64,000 nucleotides of DNA from Thiotrichaceae bacterium. Lineage in GTDB: Bacteria > Pseudomonadota > Gammaproteobacteria > Beggiatoales > Beggiatoaceae. Made by a program: the position numbers and the translations under genes. The notes beneath the pieces are model-generated. The model was not told the origin of the DNA. It was given only the letters and a program-made list of their open reading frames with translations, and did not search any database. How positions within the stretch are numbered: position 1 is the stretch's first letter; each line of letters opens with the position of its first letter. This document shows positions 18,932 to 28,636 of the stretch, piece by piece. The stretch lies in the NCBI GenBank assembly GCA_011391085.1, contig JAABRD010000006.1, positions 1-64,000 on the forward strand. The letters are read 5' to 3'.

Positions 18932-19140
18932 TCATTCAACCCCTGTTGCACTTGTTCAATCGCTGATACCTCTTCTGCGGTCCATACCGAAGTATTTAGC
19001 AAGATACGTTTTCTCGCCAGTTTATCTGGTGAAGTAGCGGTCTTGACTAACTTAGTTAACTCGTCTTGCACGATTTGTCGAATGAACGGTTCTAAAACAC
19101 TGTGTAACTCTGGCCAATTTAAAACAATGGATTGAGACAT
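18910..19140 (-). CDS. Antitoxin partner of the PIN toxin at 18527-18931
   Basis: 76 residues, beginning MSQSIVLNWPELHSVLEPFI with AAAGGAGAAATTT upstream. The N-terminal half matches the antitoxin at 17159-17422, and the C-terminal half (TSVWTAEEVSAIEQVQQGL) does not. This points to a conserved DNA-binding or dimer half with a toxin-specific tail. Confidence 0.7.
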   Translation of the reverse strand: MSQSIVLNWPELHSVLEPFIRQIVQDELTKLVKTATSPDKLARKRILLNTSVWTAEEVSAIEQVQQGLNEWAIEKF

Positions 19141-19163
19141 AAAAATTTCTCCTTTTGAATGGT

Positions 19164-19280
19164 TGTCTGAATCAGAATTTACAGAATTTTAGAATTTTCA
19201 GAATGGGTGGTCAAATTAATTTAGTTTATTCTTTCATTCTGTCAATTCTCTAATTCTGAAAATTCTGATTCTGACAGATA
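19164..19280. repeat. TA-island palindromic spacer
   Basis: A full-length copy of the GAATCAGAATT-type palindrome, upstream of the antitoxin at 18910-19140. Confidence 0.7.
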
Positions 19281-19285
19281 AGTAA

Positions 19286-19615
19286 TCAAGTAGTTAAATT
19301 AGGGTGGACAACCGCTTTCTCGTTGTCCGCCAGTTCGCCAGTCTGAATCTCCTCCCAAGAAATCCCTTTCTCTTGTGAAACCTGTTTCAACAATTCCAGT
19401 GCCTGGTCCGTGCCCACAAAGCCACTGTCAGCGGCTTGCTGGGCCTTCATTAACCAAAAAGCGTCTTCCATTTCTTGCCAGCGTTCATACATTTCCGCAG
19501 AAATGACGACCGCTATGGTTTGACGCCGGTCTTCCACCAGCACCGGTTCCCTAAGCGATTGCGCTAAGTATTGTCCAAGTTGATTTTTTAATTCCGTCGC
19601 GGTAACACGCATCAT
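19286..19615 (-). CDS. Phd/YefM-type antitoxin
   Basis: 109 residues. The N-terminus MRVTATELKNQLGQYLAQ and the segment EDRRQTIAVVISAEMYERW are typical of Phd/YefM antitoxins, which bind the operator with the N-terminal half and the toxin with the C-terminal half. The last residues (ELADNEKAVVHPN) are encoded by a palindromic repeat, GGGTGGACAACCG...CGTTGTCCGCC (19301-19332), that also occurs at 20847-20880. The tail is therefore repeat-derived. The toxin gene lies upstream, so gene order is toxin first. Confidence 0.85.
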   Translation of the reverse strand: MMRVTATELKNQLGQYLAQSLREPVLVEDRRQTIAVVISAEMYERWQEMEDAFWLMKAQQAADSGFVGTDQALELLKQVSQEKGISWEEIQTGELADNEKAVVHPNLTT

Positions 19616-19648
19616 ATCGATTTTCCTCTATGAAAGTGATTCCCCAAA

Positions 19649-19921
19649 TTAATCGAGTTGCTTGAATTTCTGATAAACTTCATCATCATTTCGCTTTCCC
19701 ACCAAGTAAATAAAAATCACCTCATTATCGAATTGATAGATGATTCGGTATTCACCTATGTCCTTCCTAAAGAAGTTATCAGATTTTCTCAATTGCTGTG
19801 AATCGTGAGGTCTGGGATTTTTCAGCAACTCAAAGATGGCTTGAACCACTTGTTTATGTTGTTTGGGAGGTAATAATTGAAGAAATTTTAACACCTCTTT
19901 AGTAAAGTCTAGTTTTCTCAT
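19649..19921 (-). CDS. RelE/ParE-superfamily toxin
   Basis: About 90 residues from ATG 19921 (MRKLDFTKEVLKFLQLLPPK). The pattern KQHKQVVQAIFELLKNPRP, then FFRKDIGEYRIIYQFDNEVIFIYLVGKRNDDEVY, is that of RelE/ParE toxins, which usually cut mRNA in the ribosome or poison gyrase. An upstream start at 19954 is possible. The Phd-type antitoxin follows 33 bases downstream. Confidence 0.85.
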   Translation of the reverse strand: MRKLDFTKEVLKFLQLLPPKQHKQVVQAIFELLKNPRPHDSQQLRKSDNFFRKDIGEYRIIYQFDNEVIFIYLVGKRNDDEVYQKFKQLD

Positions 19922-19975
19922 GGCATAGATTTTGGGGATAACAGGGATTGTCAAATCATTCGGTTCATTCTCTAG

Positions 19976-20166
19976 TGGTCTGAATCAGAATTGAAAGACA
20001 TTTTAGAATTGGAAGACAGGGGTTGTCAAATTAATTCGGTTCATTCTGTCATTCTGTCAATTCTGATTCTGATTAAGTGGTTGTCTGAATCAGAATTTGC
20101 AGAAGGGGTGGTCAAATAGTTCGGTTCATTTTTTCATTCTGAAAATTCTGATTCTGATCGATAAGC
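19976..20166. repeat. TA-island palindromic spacers, two in tandem
   Basis: Two adjacent copies of the GAATCAGAATT-type repeat (about 19976-20070 and 20086-20166), upstream of the RelE/ParE toxin gene. Confidence 0.65.
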
Positions 20167-20252
20167 AGCAAGTTTTAGAAGAAATTAGGTTGTTTGTCTG
20201 AATCAAGATTAGCAAAATTTACCACAGGTCATCTCGACTTAGGCACAAACAC

Positions 20253-20612
20253 TTAAAGAATTTCCCGAATCCTAATTTTGTTAGCCGTGATAACCACAAA
20301 TTTGCCATACAAGGAATTGTGATAAGCAGATAAAACCTTGGTTAAAGATGCCAGGATGTCAATTAACTCTTTGACCCGATACCTCAGATATATCACGCCA
20401 GGGGTTGCAGCTTGATGCGCAAATACCCATTCACCAAAATCACGGTCTTCGGTTAATAAAAGTGCCTGAGATTCAAATGATAATTGTAACACCGCGGCAT
20501 CTGAAATACCTGGCCGCATTTCTGCCACCGCTAACACTTCAATATCCTGATTTCTAAGAACTTTAACAATTTTCAGATTAACACTTTCATCAGCTAAGAG
20601 AAGCAATTTCAA
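20253..20612 (-). CDS. DUF5615 PIN-like toxin
   Basis: 119 residues: LLLADESVNLKIVKVLRNQ (first acidic site) and ALLLTEDRDFGEWVF, whose T-x-D-x-D-F is the hallmark of the DUF5615/Mut7-C-like PIN group. It overlaps the end of the DUF433 gene by 23 bases, and DUF433-DUF5615 is a known putative toxin-antitoxin pairing. RNase activity is inferred from the fold. Confidence 0.85.
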   Translation of the reverse strand: MKLLLLADESVNLKIVKVLRNQDIEVLAVAEMRPGISDAAVLQLSFESQALLLTEDRDFGEWVFAHQAATPGVIYLRYRVKELIDILASLTKVLSAYHNSLYGKFVVITANKIRIREIL

Positions 20613-20826
20613 TCATTTCCTCCCGTGAAATCACTGCGGCACAATATGACAACACGGCTAAAATATCTTCTCTGCCAAGTTGCGGATAACCTTCTAAAAG
20701 TTCTTCTACAGTCATCCCTTCGGACAATTTTTGTAAAATCAAAGCGACCGTGATTCGGGTGCCCTTAATTACCGGTTTTCCCAACATCACTTTGGCATCT
20801 GCGGTGATTCGAGTACGATAATTCAT
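20590..20826 (-). CDS. DUF433 antitoxin
   Basis: 78 residues with the family core VMLGKPVIKGTRITVALILQ and YPQLGREDILAVLSYCA. DUF433 proteins are small helix-turn-helix-like proteins that accompany DUF5615 PIN-like toxins. This is the first gene of its two-gene operon. Confidence 0.88.
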   Translation of the reverse strand: MNYRTRITADAKVMLGKPVIKGTRITVALILQKLSEGMTVEELLEGYPQLGREDILAVLSYCAAVISREEMIEIASLS

Positions 20827-20841
20827 TTTTTATCTCCTGTT

Positions 20842-21283
20842 AGTTGGATAGGGTGGGCAACCGCTGTCTCGTTGCCCACCATTTCGCCTATAATAGAATC
20901 TTCGGTGGTATTACAGGAATAATGGTATGGTATGTTTCCATCGAGTACCACGAATTTAGAAATCAACGAATTGATTTAATTTTATCCCATTCGTTGATTT
21001 CTAAATTCGTGGTACTCGTGGTTACAAATCGCCTCATACCATTACTTCTACCACACTACCGAATCTCCTCCCAAGAAATCCCTTTCTCTGGTGAAACCTG
21101 TTTCAACAATTCCAGTGCCTGGTCCGTGCCCACAAAGCCACTGTCAGCCGCTTGCTGGGTCTTCATTAACCAAAAAGCATCTTCCATTTCTTGCCAGCGT
21201 TCATACATTTCCGCAGAAATGACGACCGCTATGGTTTGACGCCGGTCTTCCACCAGCATCGGTTCCCTAAGCGATTGCGCTAA
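20842..21283 (-). pseudogene. Truncated Phd antitoxin copy split by a MITE
   Basis: The segment 21061-21283 is about 97 percent identical in DNA to the middle of the intact antitoxin gene at 19286-19615 (EDRRQTIAVVISAEMYERW, then TDQALELLKQV). Its C-terminal continuation, including the GGGTGGGCAACCG palindrome, lies at about 20842-20903 on the other side of a 157-bp insertion (20904-21060). The N-terminal codons are gone, replaced by another repeat at about 21285. No toxin gene accompanies it. Confidence 0.85.
20904..21060. mobile_element. MITE, GGTRGT ends, 8-bp target duplication
   Basis: Ends are GGTGGTATTACAGGAATAAT and, inverted, GGTAGTGTGGTAGAAGTAAT, both followed by GGTATG. Inside is a 30-bp perfect hairpin (20942-20971 with 20989-21018). 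Flanks GAATCTTC (20896-20903) and GAATCTCC (21061-21068) match at 7 of 8 bases. The intact paralogous gene at 19286-19615 has a single GAATCTCC at the same point, that is, an empty site. Confidence 0.85.
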
Positions 21284-21297
21284 GTTGGGTAGTTGGG

Positions 21298-21444
21298 TAG
21301 GGTGGGCAACAGGGTTTTGGAGTACGGAATCAATTCCGTACTCCAACGGAATCAATTCCGTACTCCAACGGAATCAATTCCGTACTCCAACGGAATTAAT
21401 TCCGTACTCCAAAACTGCTATACCATTATTTGTACAACACGACC
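21298..21444. repeat. 22-bp tandem repeat in a partial MITE
   Basis: Four units built on GGAATCAATTCCGTACTCCAAC, ending with GCTATACCATTATTTGTACA. The right end matches the MITE at 48010-48162 (inverted GGTATAG, then TTTTGGAGTACGG). The left end is lost or rearranged and no target duplication is seen. Confidence 0.65.
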
Positions 21445-21475
21445 CATTCTTTAATTCTGTAAATTCTGATTGAAT

Positions 21476-21780
21476 GGTTGTCTGAATCAGAATTTGCCGA
21501 ATTTTAGAATCGGAAGACAGGGGTTGTCAAATTAATTTGGTTTATTCTCTAATGTCTTCCAATTCTGATTACCATTGCAAAAGATAACAGTGAGAATTAA
21601 CCACCCCCCGACCCCTCCTTAATAAGGAGGGGAGTAAAGAGGCTAGAGATTAATTCCCCCTCCTTTTCAAGGAGGGGAGAAAGAAGCAAGAGACTAATTC
21701 CCCTCCTTTTCAAGGAGTGGTTAGGGGTGGTTTAACCAAAGGAGGGGCGTGACGGTGCAAATAAACGCAACTAACACACC
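21476..21780. repeat. TA-type spacer and AAGGAGGGG palindromes
   Basis: One more GAATCAGAATT-type copy (21476-21566) is followed by inverted blocks of CCCTCCTT / AAGGAGGG at 21598-21745, another dispersed repeat. No coding region is apparent. Confidence 0.55.
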
Positions 21781-21879
21781 AGATGCCTCATTGGTCAAGT
21801 TTTACTATTCATGGCAATTTAGCGGCCTTGGCATCAAAACTAACCGTATACTCACAGCCATTTAATTGATTCACCCTCA

Positions 21880-22438
21880 TCAAGAGTATATCAGAGAAAT
21901 CCGCCGTGGAGTTTTCATAAATTTGGAGTGCTTCCCAAACCACTTGGGAGTTTGGTTGAGAATATTATCGTTGATAATCTCCCGGTTGGCAACGCAACCA
22001 CTAAGCATATTGCCACACCAGCCTCGTGTGGAAGTGAGACTGTCAAACACCGGACCTAATGGAATAGAAGGACAACCGTTTGTGGTCTCCTGAACCACCT
22101 GTTGTTTGAACCAATATTTGGTATTAGCCAGAGTCGGGTCCAAAGAAGTGAGAAACCGATCTGCATCAATTCAGAACATTTTATAACAATCTCGGCTTTC
22201 CAACGTAAAGCAAAATCCACAAGGGTATGTGCAATAACGACGGCTGGGATTGTAATAGCCAGGTGTTCGATGAATAACATACTCCCCGCATCCAACGCAT
22301 TAGGGTCTTGTCTCCGTCGTTCTACGGGAATATTTCCGCCTGCAAAACATCTTGTAATTCTGCGGCTAAAGCACTGGCCTCGGCCTCAGAATCGGTGTTG
22401 AAGCTAATTGTCAATTGTTGAGATTGATTTGTAGTCAT
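21880..22438 (-). pseudogene. Degraded gene, possibly an effector-associated small component
   Basis: An ATG at 22438 has a strong AAGGAGAACTAC Shine-Dalgarno sequence. It opens MTTNQSQQLTISFNTDSEAE... then stops after 38 codons at a frameshift near 22330. The other frame continues GGNIPVERRRQDPNALDAGS, then a hydrophobic stretch, and ALRWKAEIVIKC. This resembles the EACC1-like components that accompany predicted conflict-system effectors (weak, from memory). A third frame down to 21880 (DPTLANTKYWFKQQVVQETT onward) may be a second decayed gene. Neither is likely to be functional. Confidence 0.45.
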
Positions 22439-22608
22439 GTAGTTCTCCTTTTTTTGTGATGATTGTGTTTAATGTCATCATATCATAATTTTGCCATGTG
22501 TTCAAAATTTTGCCAAGGGTTTAGGAACTTCAAATAAATAAATTATCCAGAGGATTTAGCCGGGGCTGGGTGCCTTACAAAGCGACGCTTTGGACTCCTG
22601 AATTTTTT

Positions 22609-25458
22609 TCACTTCTTCAACTTCCCCCTCAAAAACTTCCCCGTATAAGAATGCCCCAATTTTGCCACACTCTCCGGCGTTCCTGTCGCAATAATTTCAC
22701 CTCCTCCCTCTCCGCCTTCGGGACCTAAGTCTATAATCCAATCGGCAGTCTTGATCACATCCAAATTATGTTCAATCACGACCACCGTATTGCCATGGTC
22801 TCGTAATCGTTGTAAGACAGTCAACAACTGTTCAACGTCATGGAAATGCAACCCCGTGGTCGGTTCATCCAAAATATACAACGTCTTCCCTGTTTCACGT
22901 TTGGACAACTCCTTAGCTAACTTAATTCGTTGCGCTTCCCCGCCAGACAGTGTGACTGCATTTTGACCTAGCGTCAGATAAGACAGTCCCACATCCATTA
23001 ACGTCTGTAATTTTCTGGCTAACACCGGCACTGGGTCAAAAAATGCCCGCGCCTCCTCCACCGTCATGGATAGCACCGCGTAAATATTTTTCCCCTTATA
23101 CGTTATCTCCAACGTTTCCCGATTATAACGTTGTCCTTTGCAGGCATCACAGGTGACGTAAATATCTGGCAAGAAGTGCATTTCCACTTTGATCACACCA
23201 TCTCCTTGACAGGCTTCACAGCGTCCTCCTTTGACATTGAAACTGAAACGTCCCAGTTGATAACCACGCGAACGCGCTTCAGGGGTGGCCGCAAACAGTT
23301 CTCGAATAGGAGTGAACAGACCGGTATACGTTGCTGGATTGGAACGCGGAGTGCGACCTATCGGACTTTGGTCAATGTCCACCACTTTGTCTAACCATTC
23401 CAACCCTTCTATCTCTTCATAAGGCGCCGGCGTCAGGTGCGTACCATTGAGAGGATTGGCCACGACGGGATACAAGGTGTCATTAATCAAGGTCGATTTG
23501 CCAGACCCAGATACGCCTGTGATGCACGTTAGCAACCCTAATGGAATTTCTAATGTCACCGATTTAAGATTGTTACCCGTCGCCCCTCGTAACCGTAACA
23601 TCTTCTGTTTATCCACTGGATGACGTTTCTTGGGAACGGCAATCGAACGTTTCTTCGCTAAAAATTGTCCCGTGAGAGACTTCGACGTTTGCATAATCTT
23701 CTTTAGCGACCCTTGGGCAACCACTTGTCCGCCATGTACACCCGCGCCTGGGCCTAAATCCACAATGTGGTCAGCCGCCCGAATCGCTTCCTCATCATGT
23801 TCGACTACAATCACGGTATTGCCCAAGTCACGTAACTGCGTCAAGGTATCTAACAGACGTTGATTATCGCGTTGATGGAGACCGATAGAAGGTTCATCCA
23901 AAATGTACATGACCCCCACTAACCCTGCCCCAATTTGACTGGCCAGCCGAATCCGTTGCGCTTCTCCTCCCGATAAAGTGTCGGCACTGCGATCTAACGT
24001 GAGATATTCTAACCCCACGTTGACCAGAAATTGCAACCGTTGGTTCACTTCTTTCAGAATCTTAGCCGCTATCTCCCCGCGTTTGCCAGGTAACTGTAAC
24101 TCTTGAAAGAAGGTTAACGCTTGCTTGACAGGCAACGCCGTTAATTGAGGTAACGTGTGACTTGCGATAAACACATGGCGGGCTGCTTTGGTTAAACGAG
24201 TCCCTTGACAGTCGGCGCAAGGTTGTTGACGGAGGTATTTTAATAACTCTTCCCGCACGGAAGTGGATTGGGTCTCACGATAGCGACGTTCATAGTTGGG
24301 AATGATTCCTTCAAATGGCTTGCGCCGGGCGAAAGTAGTTCCCTTATCGGAATAGTTCACTAATTCGATGTCAGTGGTGTCACTGCCGTATAAGATAATA
24401 TGTTGAATCGATTGGGGCAGTTTAGCAAAGGGCCGTTGCAAGTCAAATTGATAATGGGCTTGCAGGGATTCTAGCATTTGGAAGTAGAAAGGATTGTCAC
24501 TGTCCCACCCTGGGATGGCGCCATCGGATAAACTGAGAGAGGGATCAACGACGACTTTGGCAGGGTCAATAAATTGTTTGACGCCTAGACCATCACAGAC
24601 GGGGCAAGCCCCGACGGGGTTATTGAAGGAAAAGAGGCGCGGTTCTAATTCGCGAAGACTGTAGCCGCATTCGGGGCAAGCGAAGTTGGCGGAGAAAGAC
24701 AAAGCTACGCTTTGGACTCCTGGAGTAAGAGTGGAGGAGGTGGTAGGTAAAGAAGTGATTTGGGCAAACCCGTTGCCTAGTTTCAGGGCCGTTTCAAAGG
24801 ATTCGGTGAGGCGCAAGCGGTGGTCGGGACGGACTTTGAAACGGTCCACCACGATTTCAATGGTATGCTTTTTATATAGGTCGAGTTGGGGTGCATCGTC
24901 TAACATCACCACCTCCCCATCGATTCTAGCCCGTAGGAAGCCTTGTTGTTTCAAAGAATCTAACAATTGCAGATGTTCACCCTTGCGTTCTTTGACAACG
25001 GTGGCGAGTAACATCAGTGAAGTGCCTTCGGGTAAAGCCAGCACTTGATCCACCATTTCGCTAATGGTTTGGACGGTTAGAGAGGTGCCATGGTCAGGGC
25101 ACTGTGGTTCTCCCACTCGTGCAAAGAGGAGGCGTAGATAGTCATAAATTTCGGTGACGGTGCCCACGGTAGAACGGGGATTATGGGAAGTGGATTTTTG
25201 TTCAATGGAAATGGCTGGGGAGAGTCCTTCAATATGTTCCACATCTGGCTTTTCCATCAAGGACAGAAATTGTCGGGCGTAAGCAGATAGGGATTCGACA
25301 TAGCGACGTTGTCCTTCGGCATAGAGAGTGTCAAAGGCCAGAGAGGATTTGCCAGACCCAGAAAGACCAGTGATGACAATCAGTTGGTCACGCGGTAAAT
25401 CGAGGTCAAGGTTTTTTAGATTATGGGTGCGTACACCGCGTAAGCGAATGGTGTTCAT
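22609..25458 (-). CDS. uvrA: Excinuclease ABC subunit A
   Basis: 949 residues, full length. It has two ABC modules: Walker A motifs [15 protein letters not shown] and [15 protein letters not shown], and signature motifs [14 protein letters not shown] and [14 protein letters not shown]. Zinc-binding CPECG...CPVCDG and CEACQG...CDACKG modules are present. UvrA is the damage sensor of nucleotide excision repair. Just before [11 protein letters not shown], about ten residues ([10 protein letters not shown]) are encoded by a dispersed palindromic repeat (24698-24726) that kept the frame. It stands alone; ssb, a frequent neighbour, is not present. Confidence 0.98.
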   Translation of the reverse strand: MNTIRLRGVRTHNLKNLDLDLPRDQLIVITGLSGSGKSSLAFDTLYAEGQRRYVESLSAYARQFLSLMEKPDVEHIEGLSPAISIEQKSTSHNPRSTVGTVTEIYDYLRLLFARVGEPQCPDHGTSLTVQTISEMVDQVLALPEGTSLMLLATVVKERKGEHLQLLDSLKQQGFLRARIDGEVVMLDDAPQLDLYKKHTIEIVVDRFKVRPDHRLRLTESFETALKLGNGFAQITSLPTTSSTLTPGVQSVALSFSANFACPECGYSLRELEPRLFSFNNPVGACPVCDGLGVKQFIDPAKVVVDPSLSLSDGAIPGWDSDNPFYFQMLESLQAHYQFDLQRPFAKLPQSIQHIILYGSDTTDIELVNYSDKGTTFARRKPFEGIIPNYERRYRETQSTSVREELLKYLRQQPCADCQGTRLTKAARHVFIASHTLPQLTALPVKQALTFFQELQLPGKRGEIAAKILKEVNQRLQFLVNVGLEYLTLDRSADTLSGGEAQRIRLASQIGAGLVGVMYILDEPSIGLHQRDNQRLLDTLTQLRDLGNTVIVVEHDEEAIRAADHIVDLGPGAGVHGGQVVAQGSLKKIMQTSKSLTGQFLAKKRSIAVPKKRHPVDKQKMLRLRGATGNNLKSVTLEIPLGLLTCITGVSGSGKSTLINDTLYPVVANPLNGTHLTPAPYEEIEGLEWLDKVVDIDQSPIGRTPRSNPATYTGLFTPIRELFAATPEARSRGYQLGRFSFNVKGGRCEACQGDGVIKVEMHFLPDIYVTCDACKGQRYNRETLEITYKGKNIYAVLSMTVEEARAFFDPVPVLARKLQTLMDVGLSYLTLGQNAVTLSGGEAQRIKLAKELSKRETGKTLYILDEPTTGLHFHDVEQLLTVLQRLRDHGNTVVVIEHNLDVIKTADWIIDLGPEGGEGGGEIIATGTPESVAKLGHSYTGKFLRGKLKK
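24698..24726. repeat. Palindromic repeat inside uvrA
   Basis: The unit GACAAAGCTACGCTTTGGAC and the following TCCTGGA match the intergenic palindromes at 12432, 22576, 32078 and 60866. Here it is read in frame within uvrA, just before the first zinc module. Confidence 0.75.
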
Positions 25459-25486
25459 GGGGGGACGTTTAAATCAAATTGGTTTT

Positions 25487-25650
25487 GGTAGTGAGGCAAT
25501 GTGGGTGTACTGTCTGAACTCTGATTAGAATGATTTTCAGATGGACTATGATTAGTCAAGCCTCCTTTCATAGCCATCATTTAATCATATCAATCACAGT
25601 TCAAGACGAAGAGAAACCGCACGATATTTCACCCAGATTGCATCACTACC
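25487..25650. mobile_element. MITE copy A, 8-bp target duplication TTGGTTTT
   Basis: 164 bp with ends GGTAGTGAGGCAATGTGGG and, inverted, GGTAGTGATGCAATCTGGG. It is flanked by identical TTGGTTTT at 25479-25486 and 25651-25658. It shares most of its length with copies at 28415, 32166 and 55128. There is no coding capacity. Confidence 0.93.
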
Positions 25651-25717
25651 TTGGTTTTGATGGTTGAGTGTACCATAGAATAATGAACTTGCCCTAAAGT
25701 AAATGAAAAGCGGTACC

Positions 25718-25851
25718 GGTGGACTAGAGGCTTTATAATATCTTTCAGTTGAGGAATTTTTCTTCAATGTAGGGTGGATTAAGCGAAGCGTATCCACCCT
25801 ACCTTAGCTACCTTAACTTGATGGCATGGAGGCGTAAGCCTCTAGTCCACC
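25718..25851. repeat. Composite palindromic repeat
   Basis: An outer GGTGGACTAGAGGC...GCCTCTAGTCCACC element contains TAGGGTGGATTAAGCGAAGCG...ATCCACCCTA and a CCTTAACTTGATGGCAT remnant, the same ingredients as the nested repeats at 6911-7100. Confidence 0.7.
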
Positions 25852-25862
25852 GCTACTGCTGG

Positions 25863-26936
<1,074 letters not shown>

Positions 26937-27031
26937 AATTTATTCAATTTCTCCTTCTCCAATTTCTTAACCAGGATAGCTTTGAACTTCTGGTTAAGAG
27001 ATTGGTTAAGGAGATTGGTTGAAGAAATTGA

Positions 27032-27547
27032 TTAAGGAGATTGACGAATGATCAAAGATTCGCCGCGTTGCGTAAATTCTAACTGTTTCAGGAAACTCAT
27101 GCCTAACAGCACTTCTTCATCTTGAACTTGCGGGTTAATATTGGCCCTGACTTGATGTAATTCAATGGAACCTAATGCCACCGTCTCCACAGTGGTGCTG
27201 TACGTGGTGATAACACCGTTCGCCGTCGTCACTTGCATGGGGGCGCCACGTACTAAATTCAGACGACGTGCCACTGGTTCGGGAATCGATAATGTGGTGG
27301 CACCCGTGTCTAGTAAGAATACGATGGGTTCACCATTTAAGGTGCCAGTGGCCACGTAATGCCCAAACCGATTACGTTGTAAGGTCACTTCCCGAACGCC
27401 TGTGGCAGAAGTTTGAACCCCTAATTCTTGATTTGGGTTATACTGCTGGTTAGAAAAATAACCAAATAGTCCAGTCAAGAGAATTAATAGCACTATCCAA
27501 GCGGCATAAATCATCCCTTTACCAATTTTTTGAGATGAATCGGTCAT
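27032..27547 (-). CDS. Retropepsin-like aspartic protease, membrane-anchored
   Basis: 171 residues from ATG 27547. An upstream in-frame start would read through a GC-rich repeat and is rejected. One N-terminal membrane segment (MIYAAWIVLLILLTGLFGYF) is followed by a clan AA protease domain with the catalytic FLLDTGATTLSIP and the later flap-like QVTTANGVITTYS and LLGMSFLKQLE. It fits the TIGR02281 family of periplasmic single-domain proteases. Substrates are unknown. Confidence 0.88.
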   Translation of the reverse strand: MTDSSQKIGKGMIYAAWIVLLILLTGLFGYFSNQQYNPNQELGVQTSATGVREVTLQRNRFGHYVATGTLNGEPIVFLLDTGATTLSIPEPVARRLNLVRGAPMQVTTANGVITTYSTTVETVALGSIELHQVRANINPQVQDEEVLLGMSFLKQLEFTQRGESLIIRQSP

Positions 27548-27598
27548 GTTAATTTTTCCTCGTGTTTGATGCCAAACGGCGTAGAAAATCAGTATTTC

Positions 27599-27713
27599 AG
27601 GACTTACGCAGTCACCCCACCCCAACCGCAGGGAGGGAGGAATTCCGCCCCGTACACAGGGGGGATAGGGGGGTGTCAAATCAACGAATTACAAAAGTGG
27701 TTGCGTAAGTCCT
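27599..27713. mobile_element. MITE with AGGACTTACGCA ends, 7-bp duplication
   Basis: 115 bp. Ends AGGACTTACGCA (27599) and TGCGTAAGTCCT (27702-27713) are perfect inverted repeats. The flanks GTATTTC at 27592-27598 and 27714-27720 are identical. The interior carries a CCCCGTACACAGGGGG palindrome. Similar right ends occur at 26925 and 34507. Confidence 0.8.
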
Positions 27714-27720
27714 GTATTTC

Positions 27721-28044
27721 ATAAAAAGTTGCTAAACGACAAGCACTTACCCCCATTTTAAAGACCATCAGTATGTTGACAGAAGTGGAAAACAATGTCA
27801 AGGAATTGGATTAATGACTTGGATGCTTGAGTTAACTCTCTTAAATACCAATAATAGTAGTCAACGCCCCCAGCAGGGTGTTGCTATGTTGTCAAGATTT
27901 GAGATATTTTGTTACCAAATAGTCTCCATCTGGTTTTTGCAACAGGTAGTGCTTCTTAAATCTTCAAGGTTTAGGAAAGCTAGTTTAATCCGGTTTTCTC
28001 CAAAGAAACAACTTGATGATTGAATCATCAATGAGTGCAAATAA
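27721..28044. other. Gene-free stretch
   Basis: About 320 bases without a supported gene or repeat. A short open frame here has no recognisable features. The promoter of the downstream cold-shock-domain gene must lie here, but no convincing -35/-10 pair stands out. Confidence 0.4.
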
Positions 28045-28326
28045 ATGAAAATTTCCATTCGTAACTTCCTATTTCTGTCAATTTTTTGCTGTGGCATCGG
28101 ATATTTCCATAACGTTGCAGCGGCCCACACGGGTTCTGTCAAATGGTTTAACACAGGGGCTGGCTTTGGGTATATTACTCCAGACAGCGGCGGGGAGGAT
28201 GTGTTTGTCCATTTCAGTGCCATTGATGGCCCCGTCAAGAAGTTAACCAAGGGGCAACGGGTGGCTTATGAAGCTTCTAAAATCGACGGTAAATTGAAGG
28301 CGACTTGGGTTAAGGTGTTAATTTAG
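28045..28326 (+). CDS. Cold-shock-domain protein with a signal peptide
   Basis: 93 residues. The C-terminal 65 form a cold-shock domain: [19 protein letters not shown] (RNP1 region) and [12 protein letters not shown] (RNP2), ending [11 protein letters not shown]. In front stands a classical export signal, [20 protein letters not shown] then FHNVAAA, with a likely cleavage after AAA. No alternative start lies between the signal and the domain. CspA-family proteins normally start directly at the domain and stay in the cytoplasm; here export to periplasm or outside is predicted (inference). Confidence 0.85.
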   Translation: MKISIRNFLFLSIFCCGIGYFHNVAAAHTGSVKWFNTGAGFGYITPDSGGEDVFVHFSAIDGPVKKLTKGQRVAYEASKIDGKLKATWVKVLI

Positions 28327-28380
28327 TGGATAGTGGTTTTAGTGGATAGTGGATAGTGGATAGTGGATAGCGGATAGTGA
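28327..28380. repeat. Heptanucleotide tandem repeat
   Basis: Several copies of GTGGATA(G) with one degenerate TTTTAGTGG insert, immediately after the stop of the cold-shock-domain gene. Confidence 0.8.
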
Positions 28381-28414
28381 GTGAAAATCCGTTCTAATCT
28401 GTCTCCCAAAATCA

Positions 28415-28579
28415 GGTAGTGAGGCAAGGTGGGTGTACTGTCTGAACTCTGATTAGAATGATTTTCAGATGGACTATGATTCGTCAAGCCGCCTTTCAGA
28501 GTCCTCATTTAATCATATAAATCACAGTTCAAGACCAAAGAGAAACTTCTCGATATCTCACCCAGATTGCATCTCTACC
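28415..28579. mobile_element. MITE copy B, 8-bp target duplication CAAAATCA
   Basis: 165 bp with the same ends and interior as the copy at 25487-25650. Identical flanks CAAAATCA lie at 28407-28414 and 28580-28587. Confidence 0.93.
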
Positions 28580-28636
28580 CAAAATCAAACCATTCATCAT
28601 ACATCACACTTATCACATATAAGTACCGAAGCAAAA

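Noticed and set aside
21319-21415. GGAATCAATTCCGTACTCCAAC array taken as a CRISPR
   Set aside because: There are no unique spacers; the same tandem lies inside a MITE at 48010-48162.
16576-21566. Integron cassette array with attC sites
   Set aside because: The palindromic spacers lack GTTRRRY/RYYYAAC core sites and no tyrosine recombinase is visible.
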